From Prosapia bicincta (taxonomy: Eukaryota; Arthropoda; Insecta; Hemiptera; Cercopidae): 64,000 nucleotides of DNA. The stretch is from the NCBI GenBank assembly GCA_036971475.1, contig JBAIZL010000003.1:84104542-84168541 (forward strand), given 5' to 3'. The translations under genes and the position numbers were made by a program. This document shows positions 43,871 to 55,280 of the stretch, in pieces (positions within the stretch are counted from its first letter, which is position 1; the number at the start of each line of letters is the position of its first letter). Below the pieces are notes generated by a model. That model saw only the letters and a list, made by a program, of their open reading frames with translations, was not told the origin of the DNA and did not search any database.

Positions 43871-43873
<3 letters not shown>
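41435..43873 (-). mobile_element. Tigger-1 DNA transposon with intact terminal inverted repeats
   Basis: 2439 bp. Left end CAGTACAGTCTCACTAATCC; the right end is the complement of the same sequence (22 bp match). TA is present at both sides as the target duplication. Because the ends are CAGTACAG, the true boundary could be 5 bp inward. Subterminal TCCGGAT repeats are present. It carries one transposase gene on the reverse strand. Confidence 0.85.
41831..43359 (-). pseudogene. Tigger-1 transposase, disrupted
   Basis: The probable start at 43359 reads MATKRKSVTVTIE, then after a frameshift KLQALFRIDGGESRTKIAK, a psq/CENP-B-like helix-turn-helix. A 222-codon frame (43227-42559) carries the second DNA-binding part (GWLSRWKERHGIRQL) and the first catalytic Asp (VFNADETGLNYKMFP). 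After a frame break, KAVLLIDKAPCHPNEE holds the second Asp (Asn changed to Lys next to it). About 25 residues on, a stop codon truncates the LSFSRWTKA region, which corresponds to a DQGVI-type motif in another frame. The C-terminal part (42070-41831) has acidic DSSEEEDYTDEP and LLTLKRLRDHTVKRR. At least four lesions make it non-functional. Confidence 0.8.
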
Positions 43874-43907
<34 letters not shown>

Positions 43908-43925
43908 CATATATATATATATATA
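43874..43925. repeat. (TA)n microsatellite
   Basis: An AT tract immediately right of Tigger-1, interrupted once by TTTATAC. Confidence 0.9.
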
Positions 43926-43944
43926 GGTTAGTTTTGGTTGGTAA

Positions 43945-44160
43945 AGATTGGCCATTTTTACACAGAACTTTCATACATTACGTTGTTTCCGTAAACTTCA
44001 CACACTTGGCAATAAATGTCTATTGTTTAAAGTTTAAAGTTTTTTGCCAACAAAAACCGTATCACTGATTGCACCTCACAACTGGCGGGATTTTCAATCG
44101 CAGCACACATCTTCAGTGAAATTGCGAAAAAACGGACACCTCAGAAATGTTGTCAGAAAC
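43945..44160 (-). mobile_element. mariner 5' fragment, inverted
   Basis: Reverse complement of 44340-44545 inside the neighbouring mariner (shared: GGCGGGATTTTCAATCGCAG, TTTGCCAACAAAAACCGTAT, CACACTTGGCAATAAATGTC), with a small gap and few mismatches. It has no terminal repeat of its own. Confidence 0.8.
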
Positions 44161-44235
44161 ATATGTTCTCAGAAAATATATATATATTATAACTTAACTT
44201 TTGTTATAATTATAATTTATTTTTAATGTTATTTA

Positions 44236-45515
44236 TTCAGAAAGTAAGGAACGTTTCTGTCTGACGCCGCCAGGCGCGCGACGATCTGGTACATTTTGGT
44301 GCATCCGCACTCGGTAACTCAGTCGGCGTCCAGCTGTGACAACGAGAACATTTCTGAGGTATCCGTTTTTTCGCAATATCACTGAAGATGTGCGCTGCGA
44401 TTGAAAATCCCGCCAGTTGTGAGGTGCAATCAGTGATACGGTTTTTGTTGGCAAAAAACTTTAAACCGATAGACATTTATTGCCAAGTGTGTGAAGTTTA
44501 CGGAAACAACGTAATGTATGAAAGTTCTGTGTAAAAATGGACAAACTGACGTTCATGACGAAGCGTAGAGCGGACGCCCGGGCATTGTGACTGATGAACT
44601 GGTCGCTAAAGTTGATGAAAAGGTTCGCAAAAACTGCTGATTCACGATAACGGAGCTTTCGCTTTTTTCCCACAAGTTTCACGGACTTTGTTGTTTGAAA
44701 TTGTCATAAAAATGTTAGGCTACCACAAATGTTGTGCTAGATGGGTGCCGAAAATGGCCACTGACCAACATAAAGGTTATCGAATGAAGGCAAGTTGACA
44801 TTTCTGGATGCCCACGACAAGACATGGTGATTCACTACTGGATCACATTGTAACTGGTGATGAGGCATGGGTAAAACACGTTAATTGCGAAACGAAATTA
44901 CAGTCACACAAGCTCCCCAAAAAACCAAGAAAATGTTTGCAAACATTGTCAGCAAGAAAGATTATGGCGACGGTTTTTTGGGACACCCAAGGTGTGCTTC
45001 TTATTGACTTTCTTCCACGTGGTGCAACAATAAACTCTGAACGGTACTGTGAATCTTTGCGCAACCTTAGGAGAGCAGTTCAAAACAAGCGCCGAGGAAA
45101 ATTGACATCAAAAATTTTGTTTGTCCATGACAAGGCCCGACCTCACACAGTAAACAGCACCAAAGAACTCCTTGAGTCATTCAAATGGGAGGTATTTCCT
45201 CATCCGGCCTATAGTCCTGACCTTGCACCAAGCGATTTTCACTTGTTTCCAAGAATGAAGACCTGGCTAGCAACACAGCGCTTTGACGACGACGCGGAGC
45301 TCAAGGCGCGAGTCACTGAGTGGCTGACATCGCAGTCGGCAGAATTCTACGATGAAGGAATTTCAAAGCTTGTCCACTGCTACAATAAATGTCTCAATTT
45401 GTTTGGCGACTACGTAGAAAAGTAGTATTTTAGTTGCTCTTTCAGATGTATATAATAAAAATTTGTTATTGTACTTATCTTTTTTTTAATTCAAAAACGT
45501 TCCTTACTTTCTGAA
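44236..45515 (+). mobile_element. mariner DNA transposon with intact ends
   Basis: 1280 bp, normal for mariner. The left end TTCAGAAAGTAAGGAACGTT is matched by its complement at the right end (21 bp), and TA flanks both sides. It is inserted into the first 65 bp of the 1.08-kb tandem-repeat unit (compare 12226). Confidence 0.9.
44545..45425 (+). pseudogene. mariner transposase, N-terminal half broken
   Basis: The last 205 codons (44808-45425) are open. They contain DHIVTGDEAWVKHVN (first Asp), ILFVHDKARPHTVNS (second Asp, with the usual Asn replaced by Lys) and HPAYSPDLAPSDFHLFPRMK (third Asp), the DD34D pattern of mariner. Upstream, SGRPGIVTDELVAKVDEKVR and CARWVPKMATDQHKGYRM are recognisable but split by stops and at least two frameshifts. 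The N-terminal helix-turn-helix is poorly preserved. Closely similar to mariners common in insects and other invertebrates. Confidence 0.85.
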
Positions 45516-45523
45516 TAGCCCTC

Positions 45524-45527
<4 letters not shown>

Positions 45528-45579
<52 letters not shown>
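45528..45579. repeat. (TA)n microsatellite
   Basis: A TA tract just right of the mariner, joined to a reverse PLE-1 tail end. Confidence 0.95.
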
Positions 45580-45581
<2 letters not shown>

Positions 45582-45625
45582 CGTTGTCCATTGTTTTTCC
45601 GTTGCACTGACTTTATGAAGTTAAT
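45580..45625 (-). mobile_element. PLE-1 tail end, inverted
   Basis: TTACGTTGTCCATTGTTTTT and GTTGCACTGACTTTATGAAG are the last 45 bp of the PLE-1 tail in reverse. The piece stops abruptly at ATGGCACAG. Confidence 0.65.
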
Positions 45626-45659
45626 GGCACAGATGCATCTGATTTCTACACAATCTGTG

Positions 45660-45974
<315 letters not shown>

Positions 45975-46004
45975 GTTAATATATTACTATTGTAAGTAAT
46001 CACT

Positions 46005-46175
46005 GAAAAAAGTAATCAGTGATTCGACAATGGTCAAGTGACCAAAAGGCGCCTCATCACACAAGGTAAAATCATTGCACTTAATGGTGGATAAAATTAC
46101 GTCCATAAGTAATATATTAACTTCATAAAGTCAGTGCAACGGAAAAACAATGGATAACGTAAAATACCAAGATAT
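46005..46175 (+). mobile_element. PLE-1 3' tail
   Basis: Carries an F1 motif, then ACAAGGTAAAATCATTGCAC, TGGATAAAATTAC and TGGATAACGTAAAATACCAA, ending at a short TA tract. No coding sequence. Confidence 0.7.
46019..46060 (+). ncRNA. hammerhead-like motif, family F1 (GAAA lost)
   Basis: Helices I, II and III and the TCGACAAT core are intact, but GAAA reads AAAA, so the residue equal to G12 is missing. Expected to be inactive. Confidence 0.35.
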
Positions 46176-46185
46176 ATATATATAC

Positions 46186-49100
46186 AATTATCCGTGCTGT
46201 CACTCTGACAATAAAAAAAAGTAGATATTTGAAGATTCATACACCGTAAACACCACTCTCTGAGTTAGTTTGTTTTTTTTCTATATAGTACCATATTGTT
46301 TACATATAAAAGCCCATAAAATTTCCTTGTTGATTGTTTAGTCATTGGACTCTACAGCCGTACTACTCTAATATGAAATTTCTCCAGTCTTTTTTCTAGT
46401 GGTTACATTTGGCTATTTGGTGCACTTGTTTAATTTAGTAATACAGTATTTGCATATTTAACTTGTAAATATTCTTCAGTTTGGCAATATTGGCCAAAAA
46501 GCTTATCAGTACTGAAGCGTGTAATAGTGCTAAGTCTACGAGTAGCCGAAGTGTTCTTTAATTAAGTGAAAACTTTAAGCTTGAAAGGAAATCGTTTGCG
46601 TGCATTACAAGATTGTATAACAAAAATGAATCGTATATTTTTGTGAAATTTTCAAAAACAGTAAAATTCCTTCAAGTTTTTCTATTTCACACGAAAGTAC
46701 AAAGGTTACTGCTACAGTGCGTGATGAAACTTTCGTGAAAGTGGAAATGTCCTGGAATATTTGAGTGGAAGATATGAACAAGATAAGGATATCTGTTGAT
46801 AGAAATGTGTTACAACAAAAAAGGTTGTATTTATATGAAGATATTATGGAAGAAGATGGTACAGAAGAGCAGAGCATTCAGTTTACTGCAAACCAAGAGT
46901 GGTTGCTTAGGTTTCGGAACAGATACAATTTTAACATTAAATTGTATGAGATGAGGAAACATATGCTGAAGAGGAAGCTGCAGGCATGTTTCCGACCAAG
47001 TTTTAGAAAATTATTGAGGTAGGGCAATATGAACCTAGGCAAGTTTTCAACTGCGATGAGACGGGATTTTATTGAAAGAAAATACATGATATTACATACA
47101 TTAATAAAAAGGCAAAACAAGTTACTGATTTTAAAGCATGGAAGGATCGAATAACTCTGTTACTATGTGGGAATGAAGCTGGACATATGATCAACCCTGG
47201 TGTAATTTACCGAGCAAAAAATCCTTGTCCTCTAAAAATTTAAACAAAAATTTTCATCTTGTTTTGTGGCAACATAACCGCAAGGCATGGATGATGGCAA
47301 TATTCTTTACTGAATGGTTTCGCGGATGGTTTATACCTGAAGTGGAGAAGTATTTAGAGAGGGAAGGGTTACCATTCTGAGTTTTATTAATAATAGATAA
47401 CGCTCCAGCCCATCCTCAGGGCCTCTGCACCGAGATATGAAAATGTTCAAGTGGTGTTTATGCACAACTGTGATACTACAGCTGCTTGACCAGGGTGCCA
47501 TAAGATGTGTTAAGGCCTCACACACACCCCAAGTGTTTGAAATGATTAAGGTAACCATTGATTCGGACCCAGATCATGACATCATGCAATGCTGGAGATT
47601 GTTCAATATTGCTGATGTGATAACTTAATGTTGACAAACGATAATTTACAAGAGTTAATTACGTCACATTCCGAAGAAGAAAGGAGGAAGAAGAAGAAAT
47701 TTATTTGAAAATAACTGAATAGCTGGAAAAAGTTGGAATGATTTTCCAAATGGTACAGTTTTAAAGAAAAAATAATGGATTATCAGTCACTTATGGAACG
47801 TGGAATTAAAGTTACCAGAATGATTACAAATGCCATACAGCCTCTTCAGCAAGTCTTCAGCGAAATGAAAAGAAAAAACCCGTATGAAAAGTGCCAATTA
47901 TCGATTCATCTGTCCTATCAACATTGTCAGGATCACGAAACGTAATACACTGTTCTTTTTTGAACACCTAGTCTTTTTCACTTTCAGATGAAGAAGTCTC
48001 GGACTAAATATTTCTTGTTCTCAACTTCAACTTTGTAACACTCTTAAAAATAAGGTGTTACATATAAATTCATTTATATATTTAATTTTTATTTAATAAT
48101 TATATCGTCCCATTATAAAAAAATTTTTTTTTGTTTTCTTGGTGCACATTGTGAATCTAGCATAGGTAGTAAGCGCTCCTAGCGGGCGAAATTGAAAATT
48201 ATCGTATGAGATAGTAACTTAAGGTAATTAAGCACATCACGCCATGTGATGTAAGCATGAGCTGTTCCTGAGAACCAATCAAAATATTTATGTATATAAA
48301 TATGGGTGGGAGTTTGTTTGAAAATTTCAGTTAGCGGGTCCTTGCAACGGCCCCACTTCTCTAAAAGTATTTGAACGAGGCGGACGTGATGGCATTTTCG
48401 GACATAACTTAGAAATTTGTAAGCTTCCAGTATTCAAAATTTAAGATGTCAAGGCCGGTACCAAATTTTATTAACGCAACACAGAAGAAGTCAGAAGCAA
48501 TTATTATGTGTTTCAAATAAGTAAAAATTTGTATTATTTGTTGTTTAAGAGCACTGATTGCAAGAGCGATGTGCAGTGATTAGTGTACAAAAGCGATGTG
48601 CAGTAATTAATGATATGTGTTATAGTGTTTTACAAGTAATGTGTACAACCAGGTATGTTTTAGAGAATAAATAAGAAAATGTATTTTAATGTTAACTAAC
48701 TTGTATTTTAAATGATAAACGATTAACACATGAACGGTAGAAATTGTCCTTTGAATATTCATTTCTAAAATTAAATTGGAAAACTTAAGTTACTACATTC
48801 TCGATACATATAAATTTTAAAAGTTAATAAGTAATTAAAATATGTATGAAATAGTTAGCAGTAATTAAAAGTTAATTACTCGACACATTGGTGTCATTTG
48901 TTCTTTGGTAATTTGTCATTGATTAATAAATTGTTTAACATTGTATTTTAAAGCTTTCAATTCTTATTTCACAAGTAACCTAGTTCTAGCTTCAAGATAG
49001 GAAGAACGTCCCAGACAGACAGTAATTTGCCTGAGATGGTGCGTAGAACTAGAGCCCTGGTAAGTAAAATTAAATATTTTGGTGATAGGCAAAATAACAT

Positions 49101-49230
49101 TTTAAAATAAAGTAATAATTACCCCAGGTAAAAAGGGCGAAAAGTTACAACTTAAAACTTCTTTTCGTAGTAATTTTTTTAACGTGTAAATTGTGAAGGG
49201 TACTATTCATACATACTCTCTACACCATTT
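46186..49230 (+). mobile_element. Tigger-3 DNA transposon, copy 2, interrupted by a solo LTR
   Basis: The 5' end ACAATTATCCGTGCTGTCAC is like 37081 and 16838. Transposase remnants: EEDGTEEQSIQFTANQEWLL (46850), GQYEPRQVFNCDETGFY (47030; first Asp), ITLLLCGNEAGHMINPGV (47150), LIIDNAP-like text at 47390 (second Asp, frame broken), DQGAIRCVKASHTPQVFE (47490) and ITNAIQPLQQVFSEMKRKNP (47830). The element continues after the LTR insertion at 49151. It has more coding sequence than copy 1 but many frame breaks. Confidence 0.75.
48034..49150 (+). mobile_element. solo LTR (1117 bp) with 4-bp target duplication
   Basis: Begins TGTAACAC and ends GAAAAGTTACA, giving a 6-bp TGTAAC/GTTACA inverted end. 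It is flanked by ACTT on both sides (48030-48033 and 49151-49154). Removing it restores continuity with Tigger-3 copy 1 (compare 20000-20010). A TATA box (GTATATAAAT, about 48292-48301) and AATAAA (48666-48671) lie in the order expected for U3, R and U5 on the plus strand. No internal retroelement genes are present. Confidence 0.85.
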
Positions 49231-49341
49231 GTTCCCAAACATTTTAGTACCATAAACTGCCCCCTCCCTCTTGAAACGATAGTCTCCCACGCCCACTCCA
49301 GTTTATAATATAAATAAATTATATGGGCTTATGAAAAAGAA

Positions 49342-49343
49342 AC

Positions 49344-49407
<64 letters not shown>

Positions 49408-49430
49408 ACATATATATATATACATATATT
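49342..49430. repeat. (CA)n/(TA)n microsatellite
   Basis: About 8 CA units, then TA units interrupted by AAACACA. It abuts the 3' end of the inverted PLE-2 fragment. Confidence 0.9.
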
Positions 49431-49439
49431 CACTGCACT

Positions 49440-50035
49440 GTGGGAATCTTTTTAGTTTGTCTTAGGGTTTAATAGGTAGTTTAATAATAGGTTGAATAAT
49501 TCATCGTTTTTTATTTTATTTCTTCCTTTATAATATTATTTTTATGTTTATAAATTTGTAATTGTGCCCAGATTGTCATTTTGAGCCCTCTTTGTACTTT
49601 TCTTATTAAATATATGTTTTTAATGTAGGGAATGTATGTTTGTTTTTGATGGTGTATGTAGCTAAGTTTGGATTGTAAATGTTAGGTTTGATGTATGCAT
49701 TGAGGTGTTCTTTATATCTGTCTTTTAATTTCTTTTTTGTTTGGCTGGTGTATAATTTGTTACAATCTAGGCATTCGATTTTGTATATTCCGTTATTAAG
49801 TGTGGGACATATTTTTTTCTAGTTGGTTTATTTTAATGATTATAATTCCTGTATTTTTGTAAGTTATATTGATATTTCTATTTTTCAGTATTTTAGTTAT
49901 TCCTTTTATGATGTATCCTGTGTATGTTAATGTGGCCCATTTTGTTGTTGTTTGTACTTAGATATTAGGTTGTTTTAATTTATTTATATTTTAATTTCTA
50001 ATTTATCTATAGCTTTTTTATCGTATCCATTTTTA
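49440..50035 (-). pseudogene. PLE-2 3' part with endonuclease, inverted
   Basis: The reverse strand reads NNGIYKIECLDCNKLYTSQT (GIY-YIG with YIG changed to YTS) at about 49800-49740. It then reads KDRYKEHLNAYIKP and SNLATYTIKNKHTF-like text down to about 49560, and the tail TAAAAAGATTCCCACAGTGC. It is the inverted counterpart of 51060-51540 and is positioned head to head with the plus-strand PLE-2 that starts at 50040. Confidence 0.7.
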
Positions 50036-50039
50036 TAGA

Positions 50040-51540
50040 TTGCATAGAATTAAACAAAGACCTGACTAACAAATACCAAAACAAAAGCATACAATTAGAA
50101 AAAACAATAACAATATAAGCCAAAAGAAACCCTTACCAATACACAATAGACAATCCAAACCCCCCTAAAATGTTCACCCTCATTAAAATACATAAGGTCA
50201 ACAATCCCTTAAGATCTCTAATAAAATTCAATAATGCACCTGCCTATAAAATATCACAAATAATGACCAATAACCAATAATAAAACAAACTTAAACTGGA
50301 AAATAAATACACCACAAAAACTCAATTAATTTAACCGACAGACTAGAAACAATGGAATAACCAAAACTACTAAATTTATATCATTTGGCATCAAAAACAT
50401 GTACTCTAATATACCAATAAACAAAACCATCCAAACAATAAAAAACAAATTAACTGATCTTAAAACCAACCCCAAATACACAAACCAAATTACAAAATGC
50501 CTAAAGATTATACTAAACCAAAACTAAGCCATATTTAATAATAAGATATATAAACAAATAGATTGCTTAGCAATAGGATCACTCCTTTCTCAAGTATAAA
50601 AAATTTACCTCCAAAACCATGACGAAATAATCACACAAACCATAAAAGCACACGACCCAGACAGCCACTGCATACGATAAGTTGACGATGGATTATACAT
50701 CTCACAAAATAAAGCAATAAATAATATCATCCTAAATGAAATCAACAAATTACACCCTAATATAAAATTCACCATGGAAGAAGAAATAAACTATCTAGAC
50801 CTAACAATAACCAGAAATACAAATACCATTTAATACTCAATTATTAGGAAACCTACACAAATCATTAATAGAATACTAAACTACTCTAACCATCCCCCAC
50901 AAAATAAAACGGCTGCTTACAAGTCACTCTTATACAGAATGCTAAAACTACCTTTAAAAAATGAAGAAAAAGCCAAAGGAAGCAAATAGTATATCAAATA
51001 GCCCAAAAAAATTGATACGAAAAAAACTATAGATAAAATAGAATTTAAAATATAAATAAATTAAAAGAACCTAAAATCGAACTGCATAACAACAACAAAA
51101 TGGGCCACATTCACATACACAGCATACAACATAGAACAAATAACTTAATAATGAGATACACTTAAAAAAACACTTAATAATGGAATATATAACATCGAAT
51201 GCCCAGACTGTAACAAAATATACACAGGCCAAACAAAAAAAGTTAAAAACAGATATAAAGAGCACCTCAATGTACACATCAAACCTAACATTTACAACTC
51301 AAACTTAGCTACACATGCTATTAAAAACAAACATACATTGCCCATATTAGAAAACTTACATCTAATAAAAGAGTACAAAAAGAACTCAAAATGACAATCT
51401 AGGAACAACTACAAATTTATAAACATAAAAATAATATCATAAAGGAACAAATACAAATAAAATAAACAAACTATAAATTATTCAATCTGACAAAATAAAC
51501 CCTAAGACAAACTAAAAAGATTCCCACAGTGCGTGAATCC
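50040..51540 (+). pseudogene. Penelope-like element PLE-2, 5'-truncated
   Basis: Plus-strand motifs in order: IELNKDLTNKYQNKSI (50045), PPKMFTLIKIHKVNNPLRSL (50160), a region near 50390 with NMYSNIPINKT-like text (first Asp missing), VDDGLYISQN (50680; preceded by a stop), INYLDLTITRN (50785), NGIYNIECPDCNKIYTGQTK (51180; GIY kept, YIG to YTG) and NRYKEHLNVHIKPN (51250). Several stops and frameshifts. The tail ends GATTCCCACAGTGCGTG. Confidence 0.75.
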
Positions 51541-51579
51541 GAAAATAGAAAAATAATGGTATAACACATGACAACAGAA

Positions 51580-52690
51580 ATAAATACTATAAACAAACAG
51601 CTGGACTCCCCATTTGATCACCCATATCATCAGTCATGTCAGAAATATATCTACAACACTTTGAAAAAATAATAATTAAACCTATACTAAACACACATAA
51701 TATTTTACTAAGGATAAGATATGCAGACGATATACTTGTAATATACCAACCAACCATTCAAAACGAACACATCATAATACTGATCAAACTAAATACATAC
51801 AACAAAAACATACAATTCACCGTCGAAACAGAAAAAAACAAAGCAATTAACTATCTTGACATTACACTAAATATAAATAATAATAAAATAGAAACTACAA
51901 TACACAGAAAACCCACTTGCAACAACATCACATTACACTACAAATCTAACCACTCCTGGACACACTAAATTAAACACTTACAGTATCATGATAAATAAAG
52001 CAATAAAATACACACAAGATAACAAACAAAAAGTAAATGAAGAATTAGGTAACATTACAAAAATAGTAATAGAAAATGGATACAACAAACACCTTATAAA
52101 AAACATATACAATAAATTTACAAAGAAACCTAACCTCAACACAACACTACAACCCGAACACAAAAATATTAAAAATTTAAAAAATCTACCTAAAATATAA
52201 ATACACCAATAACAAAATAGAAAAATTAACAAATATATACAACAAAGAATACTACACTCCAACATACAAACCAAACAACAAAATTATAAAATATCTTAAT
52301 AACACAAACCACAAAACAAATACAGAAAAACATAACCTAACAGGAATTTATAAAATTACATGCAACGACTGCAAGGCATTTTACATAGGGAAAACGACCA
52401 GATCATTTAAAATAAGATTTGAAGAACATTACAGAGTATTCAAGAATAAAAATACAAAAGTATCAAATGTTGCAGCACACCTAATATCACATAAGCATGA
52501 AATAACAAATTACGAAAATAACCTAACCATACTTGAAATAAATAATAACCCAATAGAATTAAACTCACTAGAAAAATAACACATTTATAAAAACATACAC
52601 AACAATTTAATGAACCTACAAACAACAGATACAGAAGACATACTATTCAAAAACATTATACACGCAACTCAAATGAAAATACGTGTAAAA
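51580..52690 (+). pseudogene. PLE-1, 5'-truncated (third coding copy)
   Basis: Starts inside the RT at NKYYKQTAGLP-like text, with a damaged MGSPIS region, then MSEIYLQHFEKIIIKPIL, IRYADDILVIYQ (catalytic Asp pair kept) and INYLDITLNINNN. After a frame break near 51965 comes a basic linker, then GIYKITCNDCKAFYIGKTTR and FKIRFEEHYRVFKNKN. Here the endonuclease keeps the Arg that copy B has lost. A stop replaces a Tyr codon at about 52578. It ends near the C-terminus without the usual plus-strand tail. Confidence 0.8.
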
Positions 52691-52734
52691 TCAACAAATG
52701 CCAACATCCACACCATACATATTTATATATATTT

Positions 52735-52945
52735 TACGTTGTCCATTATTTTTCCGTTGCACTGACTTTATGTAGCCAACATATTACTATTGTAAATACT
52801 TTTATCTACCACTAAGTGCAATCATTTTACTTTGTATGATGAGGCACCTTTCGGTCATTTGACCATTGTCGAAACATTGATGAATTTTTCTCTATTTTTC
52901 TGGTGCGGATGTTTGGTCCGTGATGTTGGTAATATTTATATTACT
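52735..52945 (-). mobile_element. PLE-1 3' tail, inverted
   Basis: Tail end TTTACGTTGTCCATTATTTT and GTTGCACTGACTTTATGTAG on the left, then the F1 motif, then the C-terminal codons (TDQTSAPEK-like) up to about 52945. It faces the plus-strand copy ending at 52690, tail to tail. Confidence 0.7.
52836..52877 (-). ncRNA. hammerhead-like motif, family F1 (one helix I mismatch)
   Basis: Reverse strand: ATGTT, TCGACAAT, GGTC-AAAT-GACC, GAAA, AGG-TG-CCT, C, ATCAT. The core and helices II and III are kept, and the helix II loop differs again. Helix I has one U-U mismatch. Confidence 0.4.
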
Positions 52946-52949
52946 GTTT

Positions 52950-54355
52950 ATATTAATTTAACGTAATCTTTTTCTTATTGTATACAAATAGAAATAATCT
53001 AAATTCAAGACCCATGGTTTTTGAATGAATATAACCCCCCCCCCCCAACATGTATTTCACAATAATGACTATTTATTTTCCTTATTACCACATTAAGTTT
53101 ATTCCCCCTATATATTGTATAGCCTATATACTTTCCAATTATCCAGAGTTTTAATTTCACTTTTGACTCTCATATTTGATACACTCAAAGCCTAATGGTA
53201 AATTACATTTGAATATATCTGTTATATTTTGATTTATTTATAATATGTTACCTAAATCTACACAACAGGTTGTAAGTCTGGCAAAGATTTACCCAAAAGT
53301 TTGGTCAGTTAATACATAAGGATTTATTTTACATATTGAAACTCTTTTACTTTACCATAATTATAAGAATTATATTATTTATATTTTACCAAGGAGAATT
53401 TATATCATTTGTTAAGAAATAAAGCCATACTAAACCTTTTTTATTCATTTACAAAACCTCTCTTCATTTCCTAAAACAGTTAAAGACACCATTTTGGAAA
53501 AATTAGAGTTTAATTTATTTAGCCTAAGGGTGTTTTATTTCGTTCAGGTTGTATCTTATAAGTGAATTTTAAATTTTAATTAATATAGATCGAAATAAAG
53601 TTTAATTTAGATAAATATTCTTGTTTATAAAACTGTATACTGCTGACTTTGTCATGTCTGGATCTCATCGTAAACTGGCTTCTTCACATCTAGTCTGCTT
53701 TGGTAACTCTCTTGTTCTTTTGGTTATTCGTCTTACTTTTTCTTATTAATGGTTGATGGGTCAAAACTTTCTTCAATTCACAGTGTTTTTGAAACACGTT
53801 TTAATAAACGGCGTCTTCTCAAACTTTACTTATTATGACAATTTACACTTTTTTATTTCTCACATGTCGAGGTTTTAATTAGGATATTTGAGTATATAGC
53901 TCAAATACCCCAACATTCCCTTATCACATCTTGTACTTATAATTATAAGTTTTCTACTCCATATTTAGCATTATAATTTCAGGCATTTAACGCACATTTC
54001 TTCCATCGATAGCTGTTGTACGACTCCCTCGATGCTTACCCACGCTTCCTCTCTCCGAAGCGTGATAGTGCATAGGTATACCCCATTCCTTATTTAAAAA
54101 TATAATCTCCAACCCACTTTCCTTGTATTTTTTTAATTATTTTACTTTTACTTTTATTAGAGCATTTTATTTTACATGATGTCCTGTTTTGAATTTAGAA
54201 TTTTGTTGAAACAATTTATTTATTCACTTTCCTTCAAATTCATTTACTTCCTTGTTTTATTTTAGCATTTCTTCTTTTGTGCCCCTGTTGGAAGATTTTA
54301 TAAACAACTTGATTTGCATGAATTTGTAAGTGAAAATATAGCTTTATAATTTACT
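52950..54355. other. unique AT-rich sequence, nothing recognised
   Basis: Includes a run of C near 53037-53046 and plain AT-rich sequence. No open frame over 60 codons, no dispersed repeat of this window and no clear exon. Confidence 0.45.
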
Positions 54356-54477
54356 AGCATGGATTTTAGGTCATGGATTTTAGGTTAATTTTGGTTTTGT
54401 AACATATTTTAAAATTAGCATGGATTTTAGGTCATGAATATTAGGTTAGTTTTGGTTTTGTAACATATTTTAAAATT
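54356..54477. repeat. 61-bp tandem duplication
   Basis: The unit starts AGCATGGATTTTAGG at 54356 and again at 54417, ending ACATATTTTAAAATTA. The two differ at about four positions. The first unit contains a further CATGGATTTTAGG repeat. Confidence 0.85.
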
Positions 54478-54690
54478 ATGAGTTATTAAATTTAGGCCTA
54501 GTCTACCCTACTTTCATTCACCTCGTTCTATTTTACATTATTTATTTTATTTATTTAAAATTTTTACACAACTAGGCACTTTGGCCTAAATACCTATTCT
54601 CTACAATTACCAAGATTTTTGCAAGGGTCAATTTGGCCATTGCAATATCAACTAAATAAATACTTAGTTTCTGAACTCCACTGCTAGGCA

Positions 54691-54890
54691 AAATGTGTAT
54701 CTGTGTCATTTTTATTGAAGTGGAAGTCTCCTTACTGCGCAACTATCTTCAAGTACTCCTGAAAGATTTTGTGATCTTTACGTGTTTGGTCTGGGTAGAT
54801 GAACACTAAATGAATCCTTCAAGTGCATCTCGAAAGCCGCACTGGAGAGTTCATACTGGCTGTGGCTGAGATGGTCAGAAGTATCATTGT
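54691..54890 (-). CDS. candidate 3'-terminal exon of a host gene
   Basis: On the reverse strand, an acceptor-like CACTCTTCTCACCAG precedes position 54890. One frame then reads NDTSDHLSHSQYELSSAAFE followed by MHLKDSFSVHLPRPNT and a TAA stop at 54778-54780. AATAAA follows 62 bases later (54711-54716). The stretch is richer in GC than its surroundings and not repetitive. An alternative is an acceptor (TTATTTTTCTTCTAG) ending at 54967, which gives PPELVTIMVSERVNVFL-stop. No upstream partner exon was identified. Low confidence. Confidence 0.25.
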
Positions 54891-55280
54891 CTGGTGAGAA
54901 GAGTGTTGGGCTCATAAAAATACATTAACCCTCTCCGAAACCATTATCGTAACTAGCTCAGGTGGACTAGAAGAAAAATAACATCAGAGACAGAAATAGT
55001 CTTATAGAATAAATTTGAGCTCTATACAATTTAAAGAAATATAGAGTATCAATTCTTCTTCATCAGTCTCAGAGTAAGGTGATTTTATCATATGCAAATT
55101 ATGTTATCATTAAGATTTCTTTGTTTCATTCTGTTTGGCCTTTTACTATTCTAGCTTCTTACTTCTCCTGTCTTCTATTTCTTTTCTCTCCGTTTCTTAA
55201 ACATCTCTGAGCATTTTCTAACATCCATGTATTTTCTTGGTTTGAATTTCGTTCTACAGGATTATCCACCCTTATTAATT

